Of a stretch of 63,387 nucleotides of DNA, positions 25,714 to 39,900 are shown piece by piece (position 1 is the stretch's first letter; each line of letters starts with the position of its first letter). Under the pieces are notes generated by a model, which saw only the letters and a program-made list of their open reading frames with translations, searched no databases and had not been told where the DNA came from. The position numbers were made by a program, and so were the translations under genes. Source of the DNA: Luteolibacter pohnpeiensis. GTDB lineage: Bacteria > Verrucomicrobiota > Verrucomicrobiia > Verrucomicrobiales > Akkermansiaceae. The DNA is taken from positions 1 through 63,387 of the forward strand of contig NZ_JAENIJ010000025.1 in assembly GCF_016595435.1 (NCBI RefSeq). Reading direction: 5' to 3'.

Positions 25714-27914
25714 AGATTTGGATTGGATACTTGAGGTTTAGGTGCTACTCCACTGGCTAGCGTATTCGGGTTCGGCCCCTTTGGATCAGTAGGCATGATT
25801 TCAATTGGTTGAATCACTTTGTCAGCATTTCCGACCTGTAGAGCTTTGAGCATTTCACGGTAAAGCGTAGCTGTTAGAACCTGAACTTCATAAGGCTGTG
25901 AGTAGTATTTATTCACGAGTTCAACCGCACGAATTGATCCTTCAAGTATCTGTTCACCGCGGTAGCGAGTAAGGAGGATTTTGATGTCAACTTCGATGTC
26001 CGCAATCTCGCCCGGGTCAATCGAAATGAGTTTGCCAACACCTTCACCATTTTCACCTTCTTCCGACTGCTCTCCCTCCTCGAAATAGTGAAAAACCTCC
26101 ATTTCATCCAAATTCGCCATCACGAGTTGGATGTTTTTCGTAAGAACGTCAGTAATTCCCGGCTCCAAGTGTCCGAGATGAAGCGAGAACAGCTCTTGTC
26201 CTGACTTTTCGATGTTCCGAATTCCTGTTGCGAGCTTGGTGGAGTCCATGCCGGCAACCTGGGAATCATTTGCATGCTGAACGCCTGATTCGTTCATCGC
26301 AATTTGCATGAAAAATTCAGTGAACTGTTTGAGGTCTTGTCCCTTTGAGTTTTCGAGGTAAACGGTTTCCAAGCAATCCTTCGCCGTTTTTCCGGGCCTT
26401 GGGGTATAAGTCCCACCCCAATTCACTTTCAATGATGGATCTGCATTCCCTTCAATCGTATTGTGCGGCGACCAGAAATCGACACGAGCGGATTTCGACT
26501 GAAGGAAATTCCACCGGTTCACGGTGAGATCGACGATTTGCTGTGATGTCTCGAACATCTCCATTGCACCGATTCCATACCAGCGCCCGGCCTTTTCATT
26601 CACGCGGACAACAGAGAACGGCCTGAGTCCATTCGGCGTCACGTTGGCTTCATAATCATAGAAGATCGGAGTCCCGCTATCGCGATCGACGATCAAAATC
26701 ACATCCTCCATCATTCCGTCGCCATCCGCATCATAGCGCAAATGAAATTCTGCAATCGAAACAATGGAGTTTTGGCGCTGAGATGCCTCAACAACATCAC
26801 CGTCGCCGTATTTCATTGAATTCTGTGCATTCTTCGATGCACCTCCATCTGCTGATAACTCACGAATCAGTTCGATCGCCTTTTTGGTGGCTTCGACATT
26901 TTCATCGGCATCAGGAGCACCTTCAATGCCTTTTCTCCACTGATCGGCAAGGTCCATGACAGGCATGTCATAAAGGTGAACGACGCAATCAGCTTCTTGA
27001 ATACTGGGAGCCTCAAGAGGGATTAGCACATCAAGGAAGTTTATGACCTTCGCGGAAGGGCCGGAATAGTGCTTGATGCGGCGTGTGATTTGCTTGGTCT
27101 GCCATATCATTTGTTGTGGCTGAGGAGTTTTCCCGTCCCTTTTGAGAACAAATTCCTCATTATCAATAATCTCACCGGTTTCCGGATCTTCGATCGTGCG
27201 GAGAATCCAAGTGTCAGATTCAAGAATGTAGTCACCGGTTGCCGTTAAAATGTCATTTCCCTGAGCATCAATAAGAACGGTTGCAGTTGTCTGGTAGACT
27301 TGTTCTTTGCGTTCCCATGAAGTTTTTACGACTGATTCACCTAAGATGAACGCCCTTTCAGTTGCCATTTCGAGGGATCTCTTGAGCTGTGATTGCTCCA
27401 TTTTCCACCGGCAATAGCGGTCTGCTTTGTCCGCCCGCGTTTTGTCGAGTTGTCCAACAGGATAAAGAGCAAACCAAGGATCAGTCGAAAAGTAGTAGTT
27501 CACCGCTCTCGCTACCATCTGCCGAGTGATACGACGTGCCATCGGAACCACGAGATTGGACTCCTCGAAAATTCCTCCTAACAAATAAGCGCGGTATTCC
27601 ACGTCGTTATCGAATACCAGGTCGTAGAGCTTCCGCTTACCCATCCATGTTTTTTCGGTCCGGTCAGTCCCTTGAGGGTCTTGGTAGCCAATCCCTTGGC
27701 TATCGTTCAACCACCAGTCACCAGCTCCAACACGATCGCGGCCGGACTCCCTTTCAAGCTCTCCAAGTCGATTCAGCGCGTGTTCAATGATTTCGTCCTC
27801 TTGATCCCGATTCAAGATATATGAGGTAGGAAACGGCATGCGTGGCGAAGCGCCATCGTCGTGGATTGGTTCACCGGCAAATTGCTCGGTCACTCTTTCA
27901 AGTTGGTCTTCCAT
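25710..27914 (-). CDS. Portal protein, P22-like
   Basis: 734 residues, the size of P22-class portals. Seen features: MARRITRQMVARAVNYYFS near 125, a long beta/alpha core, EKAGRWYGIGAMEMFETSQQ near 445 (the typical portal stretch before the stem helix), and long C-terminal helices. It forms the dodecameric ring through which TerL packs DNA and from which the adaptors hang. A motif copy (27435-27449) lies inside the coding region as LDKTR. Confidence 0.8.
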   Translation of the reverse strand: MEDQLERVTEQFAGEPIHDDGASPRMPFPTSYILNRDQEDEIIEHALNRLGELERESGRDRVGAGDWWLNDSQGIGYQDPQGTDRTEKTWMGKRKLYDLVFDNDVEYRAYLLGGIFEESNLVVPMARRITRQMVARAVNYYFSTDPWFALYPVGQLDKTRADKADRYCRWKMEQSQLKRSLEMATERAFILGESVVKTSWERKEQVYQTTATVLIDAQGNDILTATGDYILESDTWILRTIEDPETGEIIDNEEFVLKRDGKTPQPQQMIWQTKQITRRIKHYSGPSAKVINFLDVLIPLEAPSIQEADCVVHLYDMPVMDLADQWRKGIEGAPDADENVEATKKAIELIRELSADGGASKNAQNSMKYGDGDVVEASQRQNSIVSIAEFHLRYDADGDGMMEDVILIVDRDSGTPIFYDYEANVTPNGLRPFSVVRVNEKAGRWYGIGAMEMFETSQQIVDLTVNRWNFLQSKSARVDFWSPHNTIEGNADPSLKVNWGGTYTPRPGKTAKDCLETVYLENSKGQDLKQFTEFFMQIAMNESGVQHANDSQVAGMDSTKLATGIRNIEKSGQELFSLHLGHLEPGITDVLTKNIQLVMANLDEMEVFHYFEEGEQSEEGENGEGVGKLISIDPGEIADIEVDIKILLTRYRGEQILEGSIRAVELVNKYYSQPYEVQVLTATLYREMLKALQVGNADKVIQPIEIMPTDPKGPNPNTLASGVAPKPQVSNPNL

Positions 27915-27920
27915 GGTCGG

Positions 27921-30900
27921 TTATTGGAGGTTTCTCCAAGAGGAGGATTTCAGTAGCATTCGTTTCACCTGGCTCCGGCCTGTGGTGACTGCAGATTTGA
28001 ATTTTTCGATGTCCCTTTCGGTTGGGTTTTCGAAGTTGAAGTGCTCCCGCTTCACGAGCGCCAGAACCCGCTTTCCTGCGAGTTCCTTGAATTGCGCGGC
28101 TTGCTTTGGATTCATCCGAACATTGTCGCCGGATCGTGGATCGACATAGTTCGTCGATGGCGATTGTGGTGCGTAAGCATCATCCGGGAACTTTTGCCGG
28201 TACCGCCAAAGCATCTCATCCCATGGCTTGATTTCTTCCTCGCCAAAATCGGTAAAGTCGACAATGCGCCGAATGTCTCCACCTTTCTTGTCTTGAACTT
28301 CTCCGTAAACGTCCCGCCGCGCCGGTTGTTGGCCGTTGGGCCACATCGCGTAGGACAGGCTTTCAAGGAAGCCATCGGGCTTTTCTCGGAAAGCTGGATC
28401 GGTTTCACGCACCGGTTGACGGATGATATTCGGGACAATCACGGCAATACGCTCCGCGGTAAACCTAGTCAGGTCAGACTGCCCGGATGCGATTTGGTTC
28501 GCGTCTGAAAATCCCCGCAAAAACGTCTTATCCGTCATCTGACTGATGAGAGCGTTGATAACCTTGCTGCCCGCTTCGCCGTAGGTCTGTTTGCCTTGGT
28601 TTGCAAAGCCCATTTCACGCATTGTATCGACAGTAGCGCCAAGGACAGTGGCAGCAGGCTCAAGCCGTCCGTAGGAGAAGCCAACGCGCTTTCCGCCTGG
28701 CATCTTCATTGAAATTTCGTAAGGCCCGAGTCCGATTCTGTATCCGAGCTCACGTTCACCGCGTTTTGTCGCGTTATAGGGCCGGGAACCCGTAATTAAA
28801 ATGCCCTTATCCAAATCATCGTCATCACCTTCACCTGCTCCGCTGGCGGCAAGTAAGAGCATCAGCAATGCGCCTTGGGCCTGCTGAGAAAGCCGTTCAA
28901 CAATTTCAGCCTTCTCACCTTTCGCGTTGAGAGTCCATTTGCCATCCCGGACTCGTAGGTTTCTGGCAAACATTACGCCGATGTCAGTCATACTGACAGG
29001 GTTCAGGGTCCGCCGCGCTGCCTGACGCATGATATTGAACGGGACTCGCTGGAAAGGGAAGAAGATCAACCGGAGCGCGAGCAATGATGCTTTAGCGATC
29101 ATGTTGTCCGTCTCCTGAGTGAAGAGCTTCGAGAGGTGACCGGCTGCAAGACCGGCAATGTCACCAATTCCCTTGATCGGAACCTTTTTCCCAGTGTTGA
29201 TGTCAGTTTGTCCGGGAAGTGCCGCGGTGAAAGTTCGATCCGAAGCCTTCACTGCTGCCATCTGCCACGCTGGAGAGCCGGGAAGGTTGACCTGTTCTTT
29301 CATAAACGAATCAAACTCGGCAGTGCCTTCTTTTAGCCCATTGGATTTAGCCAAGCGGTAGGCCATGGCTCCCACCTCCATGCAGGCGTTCGCTGTTCTC
29401 ACGAATTCGTCAGTTGCGAGAAGTAACCGAGTAGGGATGCGGATGATTCTGCCCTTGGTTCCTGCGATCGTTCCGGTTTTGTAGAGCGCACGGCCTTCAA
29501 ACACCTTCTCCAAGTCCGGCGTCTTTCCGAGAATGTCTTCCTCGAAAAACGGGGTTTCAGTTCCCCATGCGGCCGCGGCATTCGTCCATGAGCGAGAAAG
29601 CATCGGTCCGGCGGCTTTGAGCATGTATTTGACCTCACCAAGACCGGCAGCGCGAGGGTCTTGGAAAATGGAGTTGATCGCCATCTCCACGCCCCGGCCA
29701 ACCGTCATCTCCCATGCACTTGGAACGATGGTTGTGGCATTGACCATCATCGTTTGGAGTCCAGACAGAATACTGGAATAGTAGTATTCTGAGCCTTTAT
29801 CCAAGAAGTCTGAATCGATCGCCTGAATCGTCCTGGCAATGATATGAACATGGTTCCTGTCTTTGATGTCGAAACGATAATCGTCAGGGGTTTTTCCATC
29901 CCGAAGGATTTCCTCGGCAGAAGTCCCATATTTCGACAAGACCTTGTTAATTTCCCCAATCAGCCGGATGCCTTCAACCTTTTGCTTGCCGGTCAGGGTA
30001 TCAACCTTGCCTGTGACGCCAACAACGTCACGCAAAGCAATGACTTTGCGCATGATTTCAGCCCGGTCTTTGGTGTCAAAATCGTATCCTGCCAAACCAT
30101 CGGTAAATTCTGGCCTATTCCAATCAGCTTGAACTGGAGTTATTGGCTTCGATTTCTTACGGCGAATTTTTGAGGTTTTTGGAACTTCAGTAGGCAGGCC
30201 AAACCCAACATTAAGGATTCGCTCCAATTCAGCGTCAATCTCCGCGTCTGTGAGAGCTGATGCACTCAGGCCGGCCGCGGAAAGATCGCGTTTGATCTGG
30301 TCACGAAGGTCTTCGAGCTTCAATCCTGCAGCCACTTTGGCCCGGAGCTTGGCACGAAGCTGCTCCTTCACCTTGGCGTTGAGAGCTTGGATTTTTGCTT
30401 CAGGAAGGCCAGTTGCTTTGCGGATTTCTACAGTTCCAGCACCGGCTTGGATCATCCGAATAGCGGCTTTTTCAGCCTCATCCAGTGATTTTGAAACCTC
30501 CTTCAGGGACCTGTCCTGAGATAAGCTCAAGTAAACTTCGCCACCCGTGATTTCATCGAGGGTAACGCCCATTTTTTTCAGCGACTTCTCAATCTTCGCC
30601 AAACGGGAGGTGACTTCTTTTCTAACCTCAGCTCTTGCCTCCGCTGGAGTCATTGAGCGAGCTTCAATCTTCCTCAGTGTTCCCTCTGGTAACTTGTAGA
30701 GTGCTCCGGCGAGATACTCACGGTTCCGTTCGGCGGGCGTTTTGCTGCGATCGTATCCTGCAGCCAAAACACGGGCCTGAGTGGATCGGGCTTCGCGATA
30801 GGCATTCATGAACACGGCGTTATCCGCGTGCTTCGAAATGTCATTGCCGGCCGCTTTCGCCCGTCGCTCCATCACAATCATTGCCGCGGCAACGTCTTCC

Positions 30901-33900
30901 GGATTTACTGATCGACCATCGTTGGAATATGCCTGCTGAAGCCAGTTTTCGACCACAGCATCCTCACTCGCATCCGCCATTCGGCGACCTTCTGCTTCCC
31001 ACTTGGCTTTTGTTTCGCGCTGGTAGGTGAACTTGCGCATTTCATCCACAACATCCATTTCACCACGCACCTTTGGATCCGCGGAAATGTTAGCTAGATC
31101 GGGGCGTCCAATCACTTTGCCTTGATCGCTAAATGCTTCTTGCTGGGAACGGGCTTCGGCTTCGATATCCTCCCCGGCCATTTTCCGGCGCCCTGATTCA
31201 GTGAGGGATTTGATATTTCGGCTCGTTTCTGAATCGGTCAGAGGCGCGGCTTTCATAGCACGGTATTCCGCGACAGCTTTGCGGCGCTCGGCGGGAGTCA
31301 TTCCTTTCAAGTCCTCAAATGTCAAAGATGCGGCCCCAAGTTCAGGAGGTAGAGCGTTTTTGATAAATTCGCTGCGGGCTTCGGCCGTTTTGAAATGGAA
31401 ACCTGGTATCGCTCCATTTCTCGCAAAGGATGAGTAATAGCCGCCAAGTTTTTTTGCAGCCGAAAGAGCGGTTCGATATTCGGAATCGGTCAGTTTCTCG
31501 GCCGGCTTGGCAGCATAGATCATGTGACCGTCACGAGTATGCTCGAAATCGAAGGTTTTGAACCGACCATCTTCGCTCACTGATGGCCCTTCTTGTTCAG
31601 TCATTGGAAGGGGAATTCGAGCGGGAAGCTCCATTTCCTCGATCCGATTGAAAAAGTCGTCAATGCTCTCGGCGCTTTTTAGGTTACGTCGGGTTGAAGT
31701 GGCATTTGCTTTTTCACGGAGAGCCTGATCGGAATGCCGGTCGATAACGAGAATGCGGGTCGCTACCGATGTCGCAGCACGATTGAACACAACCGTTGGC
31801 AGTAGGATTTCAGCACGAACTACCGCTTCACTGGCATCATCTGATTCATACCAAGAGTTGAATCGCTTCTCCATTGAGGTGCCCATCGGAACCAGCGCAA
31901 TGATTCGACCTCCATCGTTGAGATGGCGAAATGCTTTGGCGACGTGATCCATCGCTGTTTTGCCCGCTGTCCCGAACGGCGGATTCATCGCGATTCCGTC
32001 AAACTTGTTCAGGATATGGTAATCCTCAAAGTTGGTTTGATGGAGAATAGCAGTTGGCGCAGTGGTAGAAAGGCGAGATGACAGCTCGTAGGACGGTTCC
32101 ACAACATGCACCTTGGCTGTTTCAGGCAAGTATCTGGCGATAGCGCCGTGACCGGCAGACGGCTCCAGCACTTTTTCGAGCGGCTTCAGATCCAGCCATT
32201 GCGCCATTTTGTAACCAAGTGGCTCAGGAGTGGCATAGTAGTCAACGCCTTCGGACGACTTCGTGCGCTGGGTCTTTTTGAGATTGGTATGATAGTGGGC
32301 CTTGGCCGATTCAAAGGCTGACATTGCAGTCAGGTTCCTATCGCGCTCTTTGCCGCCTTTGCCTTGTGCTGCACTTGGCTCACTGGTTTCTGCTTGCTCA
32401 AATGAATCAATGAATGACTGCAAGAGTCCGCGAGCATTTGACCCCATGGCAAAGTTCTCCGCGGTGGCCGATCGTTCAGCCACAACTGACGCGAATGCAC
32501 GGCGCTCCCAGTAGGTTCCAGTGTTGAAATACTCGTCGATTGCATCGGTTTTCACACCAACGCGGTAAATCCGCCCTTCCGACTGAATCGCATCGGTCGG
32601 TTTGATGGGAAGCCCGATATTCATGAAAACCCGCTGGTGTTTGCCAGTGGTATCATGAAGAGAGACACCCTCTTTCCCGGCATCCATCTGAACCATGATA
32701 ATGTCAGCTGGTCCGCCATCGCGGTTGAATTCGGTCACACCTTCACGACGAACCTTTTTGGATACCGTGCCATTGAAAAATCGAACCCGATCGCCGAATG
32801 CATTCATTACAGCATCGATAGGGCGGGGGAGGGAACTCAACGCGCTCACCAAGCCTTTATAGCCAGGATTCCTGTTTAAGATTTCCTGATACAAATGAGG
32901 GTATAGGCTCCTTAATTCAGGATCAACCTTAACTGGGTTCTCTGTGAATCCACCGACGTTGTAGGAATGAAAAAGCACGACCTTCCGGCCCATTGCGATG
33001 TGTTTTTTGGCTCGCTCGATCGCATAGCCGATTTTTAGAGCTTCCAGAAGCTTCACCCGTTGCAGGTAATCGAACTTTTTTGTTAGACCCTTGTAGAAAT
33101 CGATCGCATCTTGATCTCCGCTCTTATCCGCTTCACGACTGAGTTGTTCAATACTACGGAAATAGTCGTCGAGGACGTTGCCGATGCCATCATCAACGAG
33201 CACGAATTGGCGGGAATAATCCGAGTCAACTTCAAGCATGCGTCCGCGCATCGCGCCACTCTTCTGAAGTTCATCAGAGAATCCTCGCTCAAGAGTTCCG
33301 ATTTGAGCCGGCGTCAGTTCAGGAACCGTCAATTTCCCGTATCTCTTCCGGTATCCAAGTTTTTGAATATAGAAAAGATCGCGTGGTGAATTGTGATGAT
33401 AGCCGCCAACGGTGCGTGAGTTTTCTTCTGGATAGTCAAAAAGGTAGCTTTCTGCGGCATCCAATGAGAAGTGATAGGCGAATGGCGTTGCGGACAGCAT
33501 GACGAGCTTCGGCCGATCCTCTTTTTTGATACTGGAAACAAACTTCTCTTCATCCTTGCTGGCCTCATCCAGCTTTCGGGAAAGAGCTTTATATTCTGGA
33601 GTATCCTGAAGCTTGTCTTCCACCATTTCGGACAAGCGAGCGTAATCAGCAGCGTGTTTACGCCGGGTCCGTGAAACTGCGGATCGAGGATGAAGGGTAA
33701 CAGCACGAACCGTGCTCAGTGCATCCGTGTAGCTTCCAGCCTGTCCTTGTGAAAGTTTGTGCGATTCATCCGAAACCACCATTGACCATTCACGGTTCAC
33801 CAAAGAATTGTTCTGCCCCGCGTTAGCGTATGTGGTGACTGTGATTCCGGATTTGCCGTTATCCTTTGTATTTGCCAGCGGTTTGATGTTGAACCCAAAG

Positions 33901-36900
33901 TAATCCTTACCGGTATCAACCCAATCAGACATCACTTTGTCCGATGGAACGAGAATCAGGATATTGTCATTCCCCTTTTCAACCTGCTCTTTAATGACGC
34001 CAAGACCGGTGAATGTTTTCCCTGTGCCGGTGCCGTTGGTGAAAAGGACACCGGGTTGGCCATTATCCCAAAGCCGCTTGGCGGCGAATAGCACGTCTTC
34101 CGCCTGTTCCGGGAGAAGGTGCTTGGATCGGGAAAGAATCTGAGTCAGCCGCGAAGCGTCTTCGCTACTGCGCTCGACCAACGATTCCGCACTCCCTGGG
34201 AGGCCAGCGTCTTTGACAATTTTTGCTCGTCCTCGTCCGTCAATCGCCACTCGGCCTTGCACATTGCTGCTGCTTCCTCCGGTGTCTTCACCGCTGGGAA
34301 TGCTTGTGCCAGTTGTGGATCGAGATTGATTGCTTGCTGTATCGCGTCCGCCTCGAGCACGAGCGGGGCTAGTTCCGGAATCCGATTCGACAGAAGCGGC
34401 CTGAGTCCGTCCTTCCGTTCCAGTTCGATCCACTGATCCGTCATTCGTTCCAGTTGCTCGTCGTTCATCTTGAACGCTAGCTTGCCGGCTGGAGTCACTG
34501 GCTGGGCCGTCTCCGCGATTTGGTTCCAGATTGCCGCTGGTAGGTGTTGCATCGGATTGGAGAGAGTTTGCAGTTGATTGGTTGTAGATGCCAGCCCAAT
34601 CAGGCGAAGCATTCACTGTTGGATTGACGATAACGAAAGCCCCCCAAAGTGATTGAGAGAATGGTTTGAGTTTTCCCCCAGCCAGAGATGAAAGTCGCTC
34701 CGCAAAAGCTTCAGGCGTATTGATTCCTTCGGCCAAGTATTGCTGGGCAACATTGATGAGGGCTGGAATTTTTTCAGGTGGGATGGCCCGGGTGAACTCC
34801 GTAGATCCGAGATTTGATGCTTCGAGTCCTTCCACAAGGTCAGACATGGCATCGATCAATGCCTGATCTGCCTTTGACCGTGTTGCCGCCGGTTTCGTAG
34901 TGTCGCGGCGTTCGTTGAAAAGCGGAGTATCACCTTCGCCGAACATATCCGCAGTTAAATCACCAGTTGAGCCAGTCAATCGCTTGTCCTGCCTCTTCTG
35001 AATCTCCTCTTTTTGTTTGGCAGATTCTTTCTCGGCATCGATTTGCTCATCGGTCTGAGTTTCGAGTCCGAAATCATCGTCCTCAGAGCCAAGGAAGTCG
35101 TCATCCGTTCTTTCAACTTTGTCGATTTCCTCAACGTAAATGACTTGATCTCCGTCGATTACCTGGCGTCCAAACCGGGTTCCATCCTGTAGAACTGCCT
35201 TGGTAACGTAGCCATCTTCGTCAAACTCGACAGATTCAACTTTTACCAGTTCGCCATCGACTTCAAGTTTGTCTCCGGCAACCAACTCGGACATAGCCAC
35301 GGATTCACGACCTTCAGCTGGATCGGTGGATTTCGTGAAGTCTTCCGCTTGGTTCAGCTTTGCTTCCTGAGCACGCATGTCAGACGCCTGCTTCGTCGCA
35401 TTCGCCACCGCTTTATTGATCGCAGCCCAAAGCTCATTGGTTGTAGGCTGGCTCAAAAGATTCGAATCTAACAAGTCCTGTGCCATTTGGTTCGGCAACC
35501 GGCCACCCGTCTTTGCATACAGAAAATTGTAGGATGGGTTTTGAATGACGCCCGCATCATCCCATTCGGATGCGTTCATATCATACCGTTCTCCCAATAC
35601 TTTCCGGCCGCGACTTTTGGAAATCAATCCACCATTTTGGAGGATGCCTGAAATCACCGGGTCAGACTGGAGAATTTCGACGTGTAGAGGAACTGGTCGC
35701 GCTGTCCGTGGCTTACGAAGAGCCTTCTTTTTTGGTTCCGATTTTACAACAGGAGCCTTTCGGGTGACGGGCTTTTTGGGCTGAATCGCTCCCTCATTGG
35801 TAACGCTTGGCATTTCGGCAACAAGCGGGAGAATATCGCGGATTCCAGCCATGAGCCGGATCACACGAATCGGCTCAGTTGGGTTATCCATGCTGGCCAT
35901 CCATTGGTGATGGCCGTCCACAAGATGATTGTCCTCCGAGATAAGAATCGCCCGATTTCCACCTTTGAAGTCCCGCGCTTTCTGAACCTTCTCGGGCGAG
36001 AATTCCGCTTGAGTTGGCTTCAAGGAATCAGGTCGAACTTCCTCCTCAACGTAATCAACCCCACGAGCCTTGAGGAATTGGACCATCGCACTTCGATCTG
36101 AAGATTGAATCTGAGGCATCTCAGATCGAGGAATGCCCAATGTCCCTGAATCCTCAGAGAATGCCGTCCATTCCTTATCGATTTTCGCTCCTTCAACCTT
36201 CACCTCGCCCGGGTTTACGAGCAAATTCCGCTTGGATGAGTCGAGCCGGACCAGCATGCGCCCATCAGATGCGGTTCGAACTACAGTGCCGCTCAGGGTT
36301 TCACCGTCTCGGGTGAAGCTGATCTTTCTTTGACCAGGTGGAACAGTCTCGACGCTTTGTCCTGATTGATCCGGGCGATTGTCACCAGCTTCGGCACTGC
36401 GATATCGCGAGGATAATTCATCAGTTCCATCACCCTTTTTGCGGGAAGCGGACTTATTTGCACGATTTGCTGAATTTCGATCGCTGGGTTCAAATTTGGA
36501 GAGTTCATTTTCAAGTGCTTTGATTTCGGCCGCGAGAACAGGGGTAATATCCCCAGTGACAAATTTTTTGAGTGCTTTCAGTGCAGCACGCAGCGCCTCA
36601 ATGATACGTGGCCCGGCATTGGTCCAAAGTTTGGCAACCTCAGTCGGATTGCCTGTGGCAAGCCGCTGAGACATCATGCGAAGCCCTTCCATGGCCTTTT
36701 GCCAGTCCTCGAGGGAATCAAGGGACGCGCCATAGAGATCGCGCACGATAGAATCCTTGCCTGTAGCCTCGAACTCGTCTTTCCAGATTTGGCCGTAATG
36801 AGTGGCCTGCCAAGATTCCAACGAATCTTTGGATCCTGACAACTTCCACAACGTCTTAGCTGCCTGGAATTGAGCCAAATGCCGGATTTCCTCATCGACG

Positions 36901-39900
36901 ACGTTCGAAATCCACGTTTCGGCTTGTTGGTCATTCAGACCGGAAGATCTGGCTTCCTCAAGTAACGCGGCAGGATTGATGAGAATCCCCTCCGCAGTCG
37001 CTGTAACACGGTCACCGGGGTCCGTGCTGATCGAGATCCTAAGATTTTTGTTCTGCTTGAGCTTTCCGATTCGCTTGAGGACTCGCGGACGGAGGTTTCC
37101 TGGATTCGATTGTTCCGGATTAATTCGGTCCAAACTTTGGCGTGTTGTATCGATTCCTGCTTGCTCCGTCCGGTCGCCACGATTCGGATTGTCGGTTTTC
37201 CTGTTATTGTTTTCATCGCTTCGTTCTAAATTGCTCCTATTTTCTCCCAAATTAGGAGAATCTGGAGTGTTTTGAGCGGAAATCTGCTCAGTCGGCACCG
37301 GCGGGCGGGCGCCTTCGATCGTATTTTCTACCTGTTCACCAAGCGGCCATTCCGGCCGGCCAACTGCAATTCGTTCAGCTTCTTCGAGTGTGTCAGCCTC
37401 AACCTTTACCGTGGTCCCGCGCTTACCGGTAACCGTATATGGGCGCTTTGATTGGCTTTGCTTCGGAGATCCTGCCTCATTTGGTCGAGCTGCTTCTGTT
37501 TTTTCTCTCTGAGGAGAATCAGGAACAGTGCTGCTGCTTTCGATCTGATTGGATTGCTCATAGCGTGCATCGGCTTTCTTTCGGGCTTCGGTTTCGCTCA
37601 TCCGAACCCGGCCCTCAGCCGATGGCGCGATGGCTGCGACCTGTTTCAGTGCCTCGTCAAGAATGACAGGCGATCCGTCCGCCGTATCCAGCGTGACAAG
37701 AGGTTTGGTCAGTCCTACCGACGCCAGTTCTTCCTCCTTGAGCGGTTTTCCGTCACGAGTGATTCCAAGCGCCCGGACCTCGGCATCGGTCAGGACTGAA
37801 AGTTTATCCCCTTTGGCGATCTTGAGCACCCCGCGCACCCGTGGGGCGGCAGCGGTTCCAGCTTTCGCTTTTTCAAGATTTGCCTCTGCAGCATCTATCA
37901 GCGGTTTTTCGCCAGATGCTTGGGCTTGGGAAAGTTGTTCTTCGGCGGCGGCGATCGAATCGGCAGCTGCAGCGTCAGCGGCATCAAGCTCTTGCTCAAT
38001 TGCCATGCCCTGAATCAGCTCTTCAGCGCCGATTTGGCCTTGCTGGGAAATGAGATCCGTAACGTCCTCACCATTCGCCGCGGCATCGTCAATTTGACGC
38101 TGTAGCTCTACGGTTGCGGGGTTATTGGTGAAGTCGCCAACGATCTCTTCAGCTTTGGAAACTTGTTCGGGAGTAGCGGGCGCAGCCGTTGGGTCGTTGG
38201 CAAGGATTTCCGCATTCACCCGCGCTGTCTTGTCCTCAACAGTCGTAGGGAGATTTGGTTCAGTTTTACTGACGGCACTGATAGCGCCAGGCACAGCAGC
38301 CCCAATCAGGCCCCCTTGGATTGCAGCCACAAGAGACTCATGAACGACATCTTCCATCGATTTATCAGGATCGACCGAAGCTTTTGTGATAATTCCTTCA
38401 AAAAGCTGGTTTAACCCCTCCTCAACGGCTTCATCAGAAAAGTCATGCTTGGCAACCCTGAGCATCGCTTTGATCTCAGGTGTCAGTGATCGCAAGGCAG
38501 TTAGTGCACCATCACTTCCACTACGTTTTGCAAATTCCGCAATCCCGTCACGAATGCTCATGTTTGCCGCGGCCTCAGAGGCCTTGCCGAACGCGGCACG
38601 CTCAACACCTTCGCCGAGTAGCTTGGAAAGCACTGCAGTTTGCAGACCATTGATTAATGCCGGGCCTTGGGCGTCGGTGACGACCTGAAGTTTATCTTCG
38701 TCGGAAAGTGAGCGACCTTCTTTTCGTGCCTGATCTTCGGCCTTACTCAGTGCGTTATCGAGCATGCTGCCGTAGCCCTGAAGTCCGGCCCAGCCAAAAA
38801 CACCAGCTGAGGCTACCTGAGCGCCAAGCGTTGCTTCTCCACCTGCAGCGAGGCCTCGCCCAATCGCGCCGCCTGCAAACATGGGAGCCATCTGGATGAC
38901 GCTGGAACCCATGCTCGTAACACTGCGACGAACCGATCCGCCTTCACCGCGTAGCCCCGCAAGGGCCTGATCATATTCGGATAGTTGTTGGCGTTCGTCT
39001 TTCCGGTTAAGCGCATTGATAGCAGCCTCATTGAAATAATTTGCAGTGCCATCAAGCCCGACTTTTTCAGCTCCTTTCGCAATACCTGTCCCCGCGCCGG
39101 CAACGGCATTACTGAGAGTATTCAGAATTCCTCGAAGACCATCCAATCCGGTATCCGAAATGGTGTCCCAATTTTTCTTGAGGAAACCACGATTAAGACC
39201 ATCCCAGCTGTAGAGGATTTCAACAGGGTCGGAAACTCCCTGCTGTTTCATGTTGGCTACATGCTCAACATAATCGCCTTCGTCTTGCTTGATGAGTTTA
39301 GCGCTAAGTTCCGAAGCAACCGTTTGGCGGTATGATTGTAGAATTTCTTTTGTGCGCTGCTTTTCTGCCGGTGACACATTTGCGCCATCGATAGCGGAAA
39401 GCATTGGTGTGTCGTCCTTTGCAATAGCCAAAATTGGGCTGAATACCAACCGCCCATCTGAAAGGGTTCTGACGAGATCATTGTTGCCACGCGCCCAGAC
39501 GTTAGCCTTGGCCCCATCGCGCATAACCTCTGCCATCTCTTTGCCATCGGTGATGCCTGCATCGTTAAATTTTTGGATCAATGAACCAATTGCTTTGGCG
39601 CGATTTCGGAATTCATCACGAATCTGCTTTTGAGCAGGATTGGTAAACTTCTCTGCCTCAGCCTGAGCTTTTTGGTAGGCGTCAATCAGGTTTCCACCTT
39701 CAAGCGCGGCATCGAACATTCCCTTTTCACGACGAGCACGGATTTTTTCAGGATCCGCATTTTCTGGGTCTGTTACGACATCACGAATTCCGGTGAAAAC
39801 GTCATCAAGAAAATTGCCTGCTGCATCCGTCGCTTTTTCTACATGCCTTCCGAAAGAAGTTACGCCATATCCTTGATCAGCTTGGTTTTTCAGCGCGGAG

